A stretch of 64,000 bases of DNA. Source: Taenia hydatigena (Eukaryota; Platyhelminthes; Cestoda; Cyclophyllidea; Taeniidae). The stretch lies in contig JADWOT020000001.1 in assembly GCA_036345935.2 (NCBI GenBank), forward strand, positions 5,690,270-5,754,269, read 5' to 3'. This document shows, piece by piece, positions 63,899 through 64,000 of this stretch. Every line of letters starts with the position of its first letter. Positions within the stretch are counted from its first letter, which is position 1. The position numbers and the translations under genes are program-made. The notes under the pieces were generated by a model. It did not search any database. It had not been told where the DNA came from and saw only the letters and a program-made list of their open reading frames with translations.

Positions 63899-64000
63899 TC
63901 GGTGGGCAGGTGGGTAGGTAGGAAGGTAGCAACGGGAGGGGACAAATGGATGGATGGATGGACCACATGTCGAGCATCGGTGGGTGGGTGGATGGTGGTG
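63899..64000 (+). repeat. Tetranucleotide microsatellites (GGTG/GGTA, TGGA)
   Basis: Runs of gtgggcaggtgggtaggtagg, then (atgg)n/(tgga)n, then ggtgggtgggtgg up to the window edge. Similar in type to the tracts in the inverted-repeat arms. Confidence 0.8.

Larger units (their letters stand above)
56660..64000. other. Long stretch without a supported gene
   Basis: 7.3 kb of sequence with many short open frames (for example 57172-57480 minus, 58669-58944 plus, 62349-62558 minus, 63385-63663 plus), none with recognisable motifs or consistent splice joins. Contains a hairpin at 57513-57545 and a microsatellite-rich right edge. Confidence 0.5.

Noticed and set aside
1..64000. CRISPR arrays, bacterial operons, rRNA or tRNA genes
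   Set aside because: No regularly spaced repeats, no rRNA signatures and no convincing tRNA B-box with matching acceptor stem were found; the gene structures are eukaryotic.

Overview
This is a gene-bearing piece of a eukaryotic nuclear genome, not a bacterial one. Genes are split by GT-AG introns, many only 33-90 bp long, beside introns of several kb, and protein similarity points to animal families. The mix of tiny and very large introns, moderate GC and short TG...CA terminal-repeat elements fits a parasitic flatworm, most likely a tapeworm (inference; no species-specific marker was identified).

Layout. (1) 18-6128 (+): the 3' part of a VPS13 bridge-type lipid-transfer protein, probably VPS13D because it carries a QxW (ricin/beta-trefoil-like) insert; 11 exons, one with a GC-AG intron. 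(2) 6129-8499: intergenic, with a nested pair of short LTR-like elements flanked by a 5-bp duplication. (3) 8500-8961 (+): intronless NHP2, H/ACA snoRNP core protein. (4) 9217-11849 (-): SYAP1, a BSD-domain protein, 8 exons, tail-to-tail with NHP2 with poly(A) signals only about 20 bp apart. (5) 12391-32680 (+): a 20-exon myosin phosphatase targeting subunit (MYPT1/PPP1R12A), head-to-head with SYAP1 across a 541-bp shared promoter region. (6) 33233-36646 (-): RBM18-like RRM protein, 4 coding exons, tail-to-tail with MYPT1. (7) about 40060-49120: a large inverted repeat, two arms of about 3.0 kb around a 3.0-kb unique spacer. Each arm carries an outward-facing 214-codon Ser/Asn-rich reading frame whose differences are enriched in synonymous changes. 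(8) 49121-55471: no recognisable gene; one solo LTR-like element. (9) 55472-56659 (+): MARCH1/8-like membrane RING-CH E3 ubiquitin ligase. (10) 56660-64000: no gene I can support.

The recognised genes are unrelated housekeeping or cell-biology genes, and no pathway cluster is evident. The most unusual structure is the inverted duplication with its candidate lineage-specific gene pair, a sharp step in arm identity suggestive of gene conversion, and different 5' sequences joined at the inner junctions. Exon joins were worked out by hand; every coding join listed keeps frame and uses GT-AG (one GC-AG) borders.
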